Assembly (NCBI GenBank): GCA_020851035.1
Contig: JADZDM010000021.1
Location: 186,001 to 250,000, forward strand
DNA length: 64,000 nucleotides
DNA from: Gemmatimonadaceae bacterium
GTDB lineage: Bacteria; Gemmatimonadota; Gemmatimonadetes; Gemmatimonadales; Gemmatimonadaceae
Direction of reading: 5' to 3'
Part shown: positions 16,122 to 24,682 of the stretch, piece after piece
How the letters are laid out: each line of letters begins with the position of its first letter
Position numbering within the stretch: position 1 is the first letter of the stretch
The notes under the pieces: model-generated
What the model was told of the DNA's origin: nothing
Database searches by the model: none
What the model saw: only the letters and a program-made list of their open reading frames with translations
Made by a program: the position numbers and the translations under genes

Positions 16122-19112
16122 TCAGTCCGCGGGAACGCGCAGCCCGGGTGCCGACGCACCGTCGTGAAGCCGCAACAGCGCGTGCGCCACTGCCGCGAGT
16201 CCGACGATCGCCGAGAGCAGCACGTGGTCCGGCGCAATCGACGGCGACAGCCACGCGCCAGCGCGGCCGCGCGCCACGATCGCACCTGCGACGTCCTGCG
16301 CTGCATCGCGCCAGTGTCGCGCGCCGGTCAGCTCACGCATCGCCACCTGGATCACGAGTGCATCGAGCGCGGCACACGGCGACCCACCGTGCAACGTCCC
16401 GAGCGCCCGCACCGCAGCGCGACTCGCACACACGTGCGCGGCGCTCCGGGAACTCCCGTCCGCACCGCCCGCCAGGACGGCCAGTCCGAGTGCGTCACCA
16501 GCCCCGCAGGTGCGCGACAGCCCCTCCACCACGGGCACCACGTGTGGCTCGCCGCGGCATCGCGACGACACGAGCCGATCGGCGACGGTAAGCCCCGGCA
16601 GCGTGGCAAGGCTCACGGCACCGTCCGGATGCGACGCCCGGAGCCCACTCCGCCCGGACAGCCCGGCGTGGGCCTGCGCGGCCGCCGACGCGTGCATGCG
16701 AAGCGACGAGGCCATCTCCGGCCGGATCGCGTCGACCAGCGCAACCGATGCCTGCAGTGCAAGGGCCGTTCCACTCGATCCGGTGGCGATGTCGCACGAG
16801 GTCGGCGCGGGTGCGGCCTGCATCGCCGCCCAGCAACCATCCGTGACCACCAGCCTCACGCCCAGCGCACGCTCCATCCGCAGCGCAGCATGGAACACGC
16901 CGGCCACGCCGCAGGTGCCGTGCGCAGCCAATGTGCCGAACCCACCCATCGCCGCCGCCGCTGCGTGCGCACCGTCACGGAACGCCGTGTCACCGGTGGC
17001 GGCGAAGAGGTCCGCCAGCACCACACCCACACCAGCGGCGCCACTGAACAGGTCGGCGCCGAGTGGACCGAAGTTCCAGGCGTCCACAGCGGGCGTGTAG
17101 AGCAGTGTGGTCCACAGGTGCGGCGATGCACCGCGGGCGTACGCCGCGTCGAGGAGCTTCGCACCGGACTCGGCCGCCGCGTCACGCCAGCGCGCACGGC
17201 CGCTTGCAGCCGACACGGTCACGCCATGGCCCCGCTCCGGCTGCGCCGGGTTCTCCTGCGTCGGATCGCGGACGAAGAGCGCCAGGCGCACGGCGTCCGC
17301 ATCCGTATCGGGGCCCGACTGCTGCAGCGCCTGCCGGCGCGCCTGCACCCGTCCGATCGCCGTGCCCTCGCCGAACCCCGGCACGCAGGTCCCGCGGCCA
17401 TCCCGCAACGCGTCGTCACCGGCCTGCACATGAAAGACGGGGATGTCCATGTCGCGCAGCGCAGCAAGCTCGGCGCGCACCACCGCCGCCGGCGCGCGAC
17501 TGGTGAAGTGTGCGCGCCAGAGCCGCGCCAGCGACGCCTCGCGCGCGTAGGCATCGGCCAGGCAGGACGGCGCCAGGCTCGCCGTGCGCAAACGTGCGTA
17601 GAGGTGCGTGTTGCGGAAGATGAGGCGAGCAGGCGCCGACGCGGTGACAGCCAGCAGTTCGTCGATCGCACCCGCGCCCGCGCCGCGTGCCCATGCCGCC
17701 GCTGCCACGTATCCATCTACCAGCGCCGGAAGGTGGTCGCCGGGCGCGATCCCCGACCACGCGCCACCGGGACCGCTCGGCAAGGCGGTGGCATCCGGGA
17801 AGGTGTCATCCGCGGAGCCGAACGGCGCGCGACGCCGGTCTGCCGTCGCCATCGCCCCGAGATCCGCGGCACGCCGGCCAGGCGCGCCCACCACCTGCGC
17901 GGTGATCAGCCCCACGCGCAACGGCGTGTCCCACACCTGCTCGGCCAGCAGCCGATCCCCAGCCGGCGTGTCCTCCGCGAGGCGCGTCCGTGCCGAGAGC
18001 AGCCCCTCGAGGTCGATGAGCATCGGGTGCTCACCCCACGCAATGACGTTCTCCGCGATGCAGTCCGTCGCGTCGAACAGTTGCAGCAGGCGGCTCAGCA
18101 CGCCGACGCGGCCGAAGTACCGCGCCACGGCTGCCGGGTCCGGACAGGGCGAAGGCTCGATCCACTCCTGCCAGCCATGCGCGGTGCCGGCGAGTGTCCG
18201 CGGCATCTGCGGCGCCGGCACGACCCCATCACGCGCGGCGCAGCCCAGCAGCGCGCCGAATGCCGCGGCCCCCGACATGTCGTGCGGCTTCCACGCGAGC
18301 GAGGGCCCGGACTCGAAGTCGAGCCGGCAGACCATCCGCCCACCGTCGTGCGGGTCACTCAGCCCACCCCGGTATCCGATGACGCGCCCGGTGCGCGCAC
18401 CACCGCCGAAGGTCGCCGCGAGGTGGGCCGAATCCGCCAGCAGCCGCTCGCGCAGCTGCAGCAGGTGTTCCTGCCACTGGTGCACCGTCAGGCTCACCAA
18501 TCGCGCCGCCACCGGGAACGCCTCGAACCGGTGCAGCCACGCGTTTACGGTGTCCGGGGCGTCGTCGCCACGCAGCGTGACCAGCAGCGGGGCCAGCCGT
18601 GCGGTCACATCCGCCGCCAGCGCCGGCACCACCACCGGATCGAAGACGTCGGCGCCGCGCACCAGGAGTGCGGCCCGCTCGAGCAGCAGCCGCGACCAGG
18701 GATCGCCGCCGGCCATCGCGACCGACACCGACCGGTTCGACGAGCCGCAGGACGTCCGGCCGGCATGCCCCGAATGCCGGCCGAGTGCGCTCACCAGCCG
18801 GCGGAACTCCCGCGCCCACGCAGGCAGGCGGGTGGCGTCCGTCACCTCGACGTCGTGCAGCGATCGTCGCCACGCCGCGTGTGTGGTGCCAAGCGCAGCG
18901 AGCAGCGCAGGCAACCCGTCGGCGGGCAGGCCCGCACCCGCCAGCCACGCGCGCTCGCGTGCCGTGGCCGGGTGTACGTCACCCGTCGCTCCGCACACGG
19001 GGGACAGGCCGCGTTCCGGCACCCGCTCGCACGGCGCCGCCCCTCGCGCCACGATGCCGGCCAGCCGTGACGCGACCTCCCCGCGGGTGTCCACCGATGC
19101 GATCGCGAGCAC
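16122..19112 (-). CDS. class II lanthipeptide synthetase-like protein (LanM) with altered cyclase site
   Basis: The 996-residue protein has the LanM layout. In the dehydratase part, by memory of CylM numbering, Asp253/His255 (SDPHDGG), Lys275 (WKPH), Asp350, Asn355, Asp367/Glu369 and Arg496/Thr502 (RLIFRNT) are all present. The usual DxH is D-C-I, so the phosphotransfer His is Ile352. The C-terminal LanC-like toroid is recognisable (LFSGAAG at 689-694, IVGLAAVAHALL at 969-980). However, neither WCxG nor CHG occurs; the nearest equivalents are TCG (868-870) and LHG (907-909). A damaged zinc site predicts dehydration without thioether ring closure, which fits the Cys-free cores. The GTG start lies 2 bp after the dehydrogenase stop. 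Confidence 0.82.
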   Translation of the reverse strand: MLAIASVDTRGEVASRLAGIVARGAAPCERVPERGLSPVCGATGDVHPATARERAWLAGAGLPADGLPALLAALGTTHAAWRRSLHDVEVTDATRLPAWAREFRRLVSALGRHSGHAGRTSCGSSNRSVSVAMAGGDPWSRLLLERAALLVRGADVFDPVVVPALAADVTARLAPLLVTLRGDDAPDTVNAWLHRFEAFPVAARLVSLTVHQWQEHLLQLRERLLADSAHLAATFGGGARTGRVIGYRGGLSDPHDGGRMVCRLDFESGPSLAWKPHDMSGAAAFGALLGCAARDGVVPAPQMPRTLAGTAHGWQEWIEPSPCPDPAAVARYFGRVGVLSRLLQLFDATDCIAENVIAWGEHPMLIDLEGLLSARTRLAEDTPAGDRLLAEQVWDTPLRVGLITAQVVGAPGRRAADLGAMATADRRRAPFGSADDTFPDATALPSGPGGAWSGIAPGDHLPALVDGYVAAAAWARGAGAGAIDELLAVTASAPARLIFRNTHLYARLRTASLAPSCLADAYAREASLARLWRAHFTSRAPAAVVRAELAALRDMDIPVFHVQAGDDALRDGRGTCVPGFGEGTAIGRVQARRQALQQSGPDTDADAVRLALFVRDPTQENPAQPERGHGVTVSAASGRARWRDAAAESGAKLLDAAYARGASPHLWTTLLYTPAVDAWNFGPLGADLFSGAAGVGVVLADLFAATGDTAFRDGAHAAAAAMGGFGTLAAHGTCGVAGVFHAALRMERALGVRLVVTDGCWAAMQAAPAPTSCDIATGSSGTALALQASVALVDAIRPEMASSLRMHASAAAQAHAGLSGRSGLRASHPDGAVSLATLPGLTVADRLVSSRCRGEPHVVPVVEGLSRTCGAGDALGLAVLAGGADGSSRSAAHVCASRAAVRALGTLHGGSPCAALDALVIQVAMRELTGARHWRDAAQDVAGAIVARGRAGAWLSPSIAPDHVLLSAIVGLAAVAHALLRLHDGASAPGLRVPAD

Positions 19113-19114
19113 GC

Positions 19115-20275
19115 TCAGTCCGTGTAAAGCGCGACGACCTTGCCCAGCCGCGCCGGCGCATCGAAGCTGCGGGAGACGAACTCCGCCGCCACCGCCGCCC
19201 GCGCTGGATCGCTGTCCTCGCGGGCCGTGCGAAGCACCCGGTCGAGGAGCACAGGCAGCCGGCCGGCCTCCCAGTCGGCCAGCGCCTCGGTCAGGTCCGC
19301 ATGGACGCCGGCACAGTTGCCGATGATCGCGACGTTCTTCAGCATCGCGACCTGCAGTGCCACGCCGTAGTCGACGGTGGACGTTGGGGCCGCGAGCGCG
19401 TCGTGCTGTCCGTGGAATCCACAGGTCACGTAGCGCCCCGACGGCGCGAGGAGTGGCAGCAGGCGGCAGAGGTGCAGGTCGAAGAACGGATCGGCGACGG
19501 CCGCGAAGCCCCCGTGCGCGGCGGCCTCCTCGCGCAGGGCGTCGAGTCCCTCCGCGTCATGTGGTGCGGCGGGCAGCGTGACCACCCGCGATGCGCCGTG
19601 CGCCGCGAGGGCTGCCGTCGCGCCGGGCGCGGTGGTCGTCGCGACGACGCGCACGCCGGCGGCGTGCAACGCGGCGATCAGGAACAGCGAGGTGTTCGAT
19701 CGCGCGGCAGTGACGAGCACCGCCTGGCCACGTCGCGCACCCATCTTCCGCACCATGCTGTACGCCGTCTGCGCCCCGATGCTGAAGGCGGAGGCCTCCG
19801 CATCACTCATCCCGGTCGGCACGCGGCAGAGCTGGTCCTCCCGCAGCACGAGGTACTCCGCCGAGGCACGATTACTCGGCACACCGACGCGTCCCGCCGG
19901 CGGATGGTCTGCGGGATAGTGGTTGTCACCCAGCACGCGCATGCCCGGTGCCAGCGTGCGGACCGCATCGCCCACGGCCACCACCTCGCCGGCGAACTCG
20001 GATCCGATCACCAGGAAGTGCGCCGCCGGCCCGATGGTCGACATCTGCAGCACACGGCGGCGGTCGCGATAGTTGCACGAGAAGCCGCGGACGCGCACCA
20101 GCACCTTGTGCGCACTGCTGCCCGACGGCTCGAACCGTGGCGGGGCGGGCGTCGTGAATCCGCACGTCACCTCGATGCCGTGCACCGAGGTGACGCCAAT
20201 GGCCGCCGTGCGGACGCCGTCACCCGCTCCGCCACGGATGACGAGGGCGCGCATGCCCGGCGCGGCGATGGTCAT
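19115..20275 (-). CDS. MDR-family (zinc-alcohol-dehydrogenase-like) oxidoreductase
   Basis: This 386-residue medium-chain dehydrogenase-like protein has an N-terminal GroES-like half (KVLVRVRGFSCNYRDRRR, GSEFAGEVVAVGDAV) and a Rossmann half. The usual GxxGxxG is degenerate (VTAARSNTSLFLIAAL). The ATG at 20275 overlaps the upstream kinase-like gene by 4 nt, and the lanM-like gene follows 2 bp after its stop. In some lanthipeptide clusters an MDR enzyme (LtnJ/LanJA) reduces dehydroalanine to D-alanine. That role for this gene is inferred from family and position. Reduction of another intermediate is possible. Confidence 0.75.
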   Translation of the reverse strand: MTIAAPGMRALVIRGGAGDGVRTAAIGVTSVHGIEVTCGFTTPAPPRFEPSGSSAHKVLVRVRGFSCNYRDRRRVLQMSTIGPAAHFLVIGSEFAGEVVAVGDAVRTLAPGMRVLGDNHYPADHPPAGRVGVPSNRASAEYLVLREDQLCRVPTGMSDAEASAFSIGAQTAYSMVRKMGARRGQAVLVTAARSNTSLFLIAALHAAGVRVVATTTAPGATAALAAHGASRVVTLPAAPHDAEGLDALREEAAAHGGFAAVADPFFDLHLCRLLPLLAPSGRYVTCGFHGQHDALAAPTSTVDYGVALQVAMLKNVAIIGNCAGVHADLTEALADWEAGRLPVLLDRVLRTAREDSDPARAAVAAEFVSRSFDAPARLGKVVALYTD

Positions 20276-21228
20276 GCCGCCACCACGGCGTGCCGCGCGA
20301 TCGCCAGCGCCACGCGGTCGACGACGGGCTGCAGTGCGGCATCGCGGCGCGCCCAGCCGCTGGCGCGCCACAGGAGCCTGAGCAACCCCATGCCGGTGCC
20401 ACTCCAGACCTCGGCGGGCGACAGCTCCAGCGGCGCCAGCCACGCCTCGAGCTGCCGTGGTGCGAACTGCGGCCCGGCGCCGATCGCGTTCAGCGCGCAC
20501 ACCCAGCCGGCATCGAATCCCGCCGGGGCGTGGCCGAAGGCTTCCCAGTCGAGCAGCACCAGCCGGGGACCGGCGAGGAGCATGTTCTGCGGTGCGAAAT
20601 CGCCATGTGCAAACCGCAGCGGTGACGGCGGCGTCTCATCGAGTCGCGCACGCAGTGCTGCCACGCCGCCGGAGGCGTCCAGCGTCGCGACGCGGTGGCG
20701 CCATGTCTCGGCAGGGCGTGGCAGCACGCCGGGCAGCGCCGGCAGTTCCACGCGCGCGAGCTGCTGCAGCGTGTGGCCGGCGCCGGACCAGAGCTGCGAC
20801 CACCCTGCACTGCCCGGGCGCGGCACCTGGCCTGCCACGAACTCGAAGGCCGCCCATCGCGGCGCCGCAGTGCCCGCCGCGGCCTCCGCCCCGGACGACT
20901 CCTGCCAGAGCCCCAGCAGCGCCGGCGCAGCGACGCCGGCGGCGCGCACACACTGCAGCACCACCGCGATGTCCACGCCGGCGAGGTCGGCCGGCAGCAG
21001 CTTGAGGATGCAGCGACCGCGGGTGCCGGACAGCAGCAGCGTCGCGCCGGACCGGCCGACGGGTGTGGCCTGCCACGGGTCGCCGCAGAGCAGGCGCACA
21101 CCATCGCGCACCGATGGTGGCAGCTCCCCGATGCCCAGCGCTGCGGGGGATGCCGGTGCTGCCGCGCATGCCGCCGGCGACGGTGCCGTGCCGCCGGTGC
21201 GCGCGGGTGCCGTGGCGGACGTCAGCAT
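20272..21228 (-). CDS. aminoglycoside-phosphotransferase-like (APH/choline kinase) protein
   Basis: The 318-residue protein has an APH-type catalytic loop HGDFAPQN (208-215) and metal-binding LLDWE (225-229), followed by the typical APH aspartate region. A Lys in ILKLLPADL (about 76) may serve as the N-lobe lysine. APH-fold enzymes phosphorylate small molecules, sugars or sometimes peptides. It is embedded in the modification operon, overlapping the glycosyltransferase gene by 7 nt and the dehydrogenase gene by 4 nt. A tailoring step on the peptide or on its sugar is inferred; resistance to the product is another option. Confidence 0.75.
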   Translation of the reverse strand: MLTSATAPARTGGTAPSPAACAAAPASPAALGIGELPPSVRDGVRLLCGDPWQATPVGRSGATLLLSGTRGRCILKLLPADLAGVDIAVVLQCVRAAGVAAPALLGLWQESSGAEAAAGTAAPRWAAFEFVAGQVPRPGSAGWSQLWSGAGHTLQQLARVELPALPGVLPRPAETWRHRVATLDASGGVAALRARLDETPPSPLRFAHGDFAPQNMLLAGPRLVLLDWEAFGHAPAGFDAGWVCALNAIGAGPQFAPRQLEAWLAPLELSPAEVWSGTGMGLLRLLWRASGWARRDAALQPVVDRVALAIARHAVVAA

Positions 21229-23255
21229 GGCGCCGCCTGCGCGGTGCGAGGCACCGGAGTACTCGCGACGGCCGCACGGTGGTGGGTGGCCACGCCGATC
21301 GCGAGGCGCCGGAGCACGGCAGACACGGCGGGTACCTCACCGAGCAGGCGCGATGCGTGGTTCACCGCACGACTCGCCGTCGCGTGATCGTCGGCGCAGC
21401 AGAGGAGCGCCAGCTCCAACCACACGCCGCCCGCATCGGGCGCATCGGGGAATCGCGCCAGCCACGCCTCGAGCAGCTCGACCGCGGTCGCGTTCGATCG
21501 CGCCGCACGGGCGACGCGCGCGAGCTGGTGCAGGCGTGGTGCCCCCGACTCGCCGGGGATGAGCCGCCCGAACTGGCTCAGGCACTCCGCCAGCGCGCCA
21601 TCCACGTCGCCAGTGCCGACACGCCACTCGACGGTCAGGTACCGCGTCGCGATGTTGTCGAGCCCCTCCGCGCGCAGTGCCGGCAGCGCGCGCGCCAGCA
21701 TCTCCAGCGCTGCAGGCCCCTCCTGGCCGAGCAGTTCGAAGAGGCAGGCGATGCGCGGTCGCCACTGTCCGGGGCTTTCCGCGGCTGCCGCGAGCCGGCT
21801 CCGGAACGTCGCCGTCGCCACCGGTGGCTCCGCCGGCACCGGCGTCTCAGGATCGTCGCCGAGCCTGATCCCGGCGAAGAAGTGCTCGAGCGGCACCCGC
21901 GTGGAGAGGGTGAGCACTGCGCGGAGGCGATCGATGTCGGGCTCCGCGTGCATCGCCGTGCCGTCCGGTGCACCGGCCGTCATCCCGACGCGGCGCAGCA
22001 CGGCCGGCGCGCCGTCATGCGAGAGCTGCCGCAGCGCGCTCCACGTGAACTGCGAGAGGGGTGCCGACGCGAGCAATCCCGCCGACAGCACCCGTCCGCA
22101 GTCGGTGCCGTCGCGCGGGGCGCCGACGCCAGGCATCCCACCCGCCCGCTCGTCCAGCGCGTCGGACAGGACCTCGCGATACCGACGCCGCACCACTGAG
22201 GGCGCAAAGCACGCCGCAGCGGCGCGGATGGTCGCCGGCGAGGGCGGCGCGCTGAGCAGCTGCTCGAGCACCGACGCCAGCGTGGCATCCTGTACATCCA
22301 CCGTCGCGAGTGCCTCGCCGGCCAGGACCACCGGCACCACGGCACCGGCATCACGCACCGTCTCCGGCAGCCCGTTCCAGCGCGTCACCAGCGCCGGGCA
22401 TCCGGCGGCGAGCGCCTCGGCCGGTGCCTTGCCGAACGATTCCTCGAGCGTGACGGAGAGGTTGACGAGTGCCGACGCGCCGTCGAGGAAGGCATCCCGC
22501 GCGGCGTCGCCGCGAATGACGCCCGTGAACTGCAGGGCCTCACCGATGCCGAGGCGCTCGGCGCGGGCCTGCAGCGACCGCACGTACGGCAGCGTCCTGC
22601 CGCCCGCGTCGGTGACCTCGCCGGCCACGTCCAGCACCGGCATCGGCCCGCCGCGCGTGCGCAGCAGCGCCATGGCATCGAGCTGCCGGTGCAGCAGCTT
22701 CGCCGGCGTGAGGCGCGCGAGGCTCACGAGGCGCGGGGGGCCGCGCAGCACGCGCCGTGCCGGGCTGACGGGCCGGCCCGCGACCGGATGGGGGATCACG
22801 CGGACGAAGGGCGCCAGCGTGGGCGCCATCAGCAGGATCACGTCACGCGCACTCCCGGACGGCGCGATGATGCGGTCACCGGCGGACAGGAGGCCGGAGA
22901 GCAGCGCCCACTCGAGTGGCCACGATGCCGGCGAATGCGCGATGACCAGCAACGAGACGTGCGGCGCGCCTGCGTTGCGCAACTCGGCGAGCAGCGGCAA
23001 CAGCGCCACCGCCTCGTAGCTGGGGCAGAGGAAGTCCACGCCCTGCGTGGCCGCCGCGAACGCCCGCACCGCCGCCGGCGCCAGCGGTGCGTGTGCGCCA
23101 CCGGCGAACACCCCGTTGCACCACGCATCGAGCGCGGCGCGCTGCAGCACGAACTCGGCGCCGAGGTGCTCGGCGAAGAGCTCCTCGAACACCGCCGCCG
23201 TGACGAGCGTGGTGGGCCGCGCCACCCGCAGGATGCGGATCGGTCGAGCGCGCAT
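21222..23255 (-). CDS. GT4-type glycosyltransferase with long C-terminal extension
   Basis: The first 350 or so residues of this 677-residue protein form a GT-B glycosyltransferase. Key parts are VSLARLTPAKLLHRQLDAM (177-195) and the donor-binding E-x7-E segment EESFGKAPAEALAAGCP (271-287). The remaining 300 residues are mostly helical with repeated hydrophobic patterns, perhaps TPR-like, and I do not recognise them. I used the ATG at 23255, which follows the tfuA-like stop by 11 bp. Its position between tfuA and the APH-like kinase suggests the peptide is glycosylated. The acceptor residue and the sugar are unknown. Confidence 0.75.
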   Translation of the reverse strand: MRARPIRILRVARPTTLVTAAVFEELFAEHLGAEFVLQRAALDAWCNGVFAGGAHAPLAPAAVRAFAAATQGVDFLCPSYEAVALLPLLAELRNAGAPHVSLLVIAHSPASWPLEWALLSGLLSAGDRIIAPSGSARDVILLMAPTLAPFVRVIPHPVAGRPVSPARRVLRGPPRLVSLARLTPAKLLHRQLDAMALLRTRGGPMPVLDVAGEVTDAGGRTLPYVRSLQARAERLGIGEALQFTGVIRGDAARDAFLDGASALVNLSVTLEESFGKAPAEALAAGCPALVTRWNGLPETVRDAGAVVPVVLAGEALATVDVQDATLASVLEQLLSAPPSPATIRAAAACFAPSVVRRRYREVLSDALDERAGGMPGVGAPRDGTDCGRVLSAGLLASAPLSQFTWSALRQLSHDGAPAVLRRVGMTAGAPDGTAMHAEPDIDRLRAVLTLSTRVPLEHFFAGIRLGDDPETPVPAEPPVATATFRSRLAAAAESPGQWRPRIACLFELLGQEGPAALEMLARALPALRAEGLDNIATRYLTVEWRVGTGDVDGALAECLSQFGRLIPGESGAPRLHQLARVARAARSNATAVELLEAWLARFPDAPDAGGVWLELALLCCADDHATASRAVNHASRLLGEVPAVSAVLRRLAIGVATHHRAAVASTPVPRTAQAAPC

Positions 23256-23266
23256 GGAACGGGGCC

Positions 23267-24682
23267 TCAGGCGGGCTGCGCCGCGGTCCCGTGCATGCTC
23301 TCCGTGGCGAGGTCCTTCACGAACTGCCGGGCCAGCCGGGCCCGCAGCAGCTCGATGCGCAGGTCGCCGGACGAGTGGAACCCGGCATCGTCGGCCCACG
23401 TCTTGTACGGCGCGTCCATGCGGCACGGCGTGGCGCGGAGGTGCTCGATGACGAGGTCGCGGGTGCGCAGCTCGTTGTAGCTCGTCTCCGTGAACAGCTG
23501 GTGGTGGTCGGCCAGGATCTGCTCCTGCTGCGCCGCCATCGCCTTCATCCGGGCGTAGTCGCCGCGCAGCCGCAGTTCATCCAGCACGATGCGGGTGGTG
23601 CGCTCCATGAACTTCCGGGTCGTGAGCCAGCGGTGCAGCACGCGCGTGGTGGCCAGCTCGCGCATCAGCGCGGTGAACTCCCGCCGGTCCACGTCGTTCG
23701 CCTCGCACCAGGCATCGAGGGCGGCCTGCGAGGTGAGGCGGCGGGCGAGCCGGAAGCGGGACTCGGCCTCGGCGACGTCGGCATCGGTGGCCGTGATCTC
23801 CAGCTCCTCCGCGAGCACGCCGACCAGCGCCCGGTTCATCGCCTGCTCGTTCAGCGCGTTGTAGTCGGGATGGTGGAGCGCGGCGTAATCACCCACGGCC
23901 GCCAGCGGCACGAGCGTCTCGCCATGCGCCACCTGGCGGTCGCGCTGGTACAGCGCCTCGAAGAGGTGCGACCGGTTGAACTCGAACTCCGGCCGCGCGG
24001 CGGCGGTCGTGTCCGCCGACGGATCCGCCGGCAGCGCCCGCAACTGGCGCAGCAGCGCGAGCGCGTCATCGCGCTTCAGGTCCAGCGCACCGGTCGCAAC
24101 GAACTGCCGCGCGGCATCGATCACGTCGGGCGCCACACCGGCGGCGGTCGCGTCCCGCCAGAGCCGCGCCCAGGTCCGCTCGGGGAAGAAGGCGGACTTG
24201 GCCAGCGCGATGAGCCGGTCCCGATCGGCACCATCGATCCTGCCGGCGGCGCAGGCCGCCGCGAGGGTGGCCCGGATGTTGACCATCGGCACCGAGAACG
24301 CGCGGTAGCCCGTCTCGTCGCGCCCATGCGACAGCGCCACCTCGTCATCGTCGGTGAGGGTGCCGTCGGCGAACATGTCGTAGATCCGCCCCACGCCGAT
24401 CATGCCGAAGGGTGCCACTTCCGCCGCGCGCAGCGCCCCCATGCTGCTGGCGCCGTACACCGGGATGCCACGGTCGATGGCGTAGAGCAGTTCCTTGTGC
24501 CAGACGGAGAGCGACTGGCCGAACTCGCCGTCGATGAGGGCGATGGCGCGGGGGCGGTGCACGCGCACCGCCGTGATGATGTCCGCCTGGCGTGCCGGCG
24601 GCAGGAACACGGCGTCGAGTTCGGCCATGGCATCGCGCAGCGGCAGCGAGGGGCCGAGGAAGACGACGATGGGTGATGTCAT
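23267..24682 (-). CDS. tfuA: TfuA-like protein, partner of YcaO in backbone thioamidation
   Basis: The N-terminal TfuA domain is typical: VVFLGPSLP near the start, VWHKELLYAIDRGIPVYGAS and SMGALRAAEVAPFGMIGVG (about residues 60-97), and TDDDEVALSHG. Some 300 further residues form a helical C-terminal region. TfuA proteins work with YcaO enzymes to put sulfur into peptide backbones (thioviridamide-type RiPPs and McrA thioglycine). The ATG at 24682 shares a TGATG with the YcaO stop; a GTG at 24685 would add one residue. Direct coupling to two ycaO genes strongly supports a joint reaction. The sulfur donor is not defined, but a sulfur-carrier relay is encoded at 13978-15884. Confidence 0.9.
   Translation of the reverse strand: MTSPIVVFLGPSLPLRDAMAELDAVFLPPARQADIITAVRVHRPRAIALIDGEFGQSLSVWHKELLYAIDRGIPVYGASSMGALRAAEVAPFGMIGVGRIYDMFADGTLTDDDEVALSHGRDETGYRAFSVPMVNIRATLAAACAAGRIDGADRDRLIALAKSAFFPERTWARLWRDATAAGVAPDVIDAARQFVATGALDLKRDDALALLRQLRALPADPSADTTAAARPEFEFNRSHLFEALYQRDRQVAHGETLVPLAAVGDYAALHHPDYNALNEQAMNRALVGVLAEELEITATDADVAEAESRFRLARRLTSQAALDAWCEANDVDRREFTALMRELATTRVLHRWLTTRKFMERTTRIVLDELRLRGDYARMKAMAAQQEQILADHHQLFTETSYNELRTRDLVIEHLRATPCRMDAPYKTWADDAGFHSSGDLRIELLRARLARQFVKDLATESMHGTAAQPA

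Noticed and set aside
15582-19070. Open frame of 1162 codons on the + strand opposite the LanM-like gene
   Set aside because: It is rich in Arg, His and Gln, has no domain, and lies exactly antisense to a protein with clear LanM motifs. It is a typical high-GC shadow frame.
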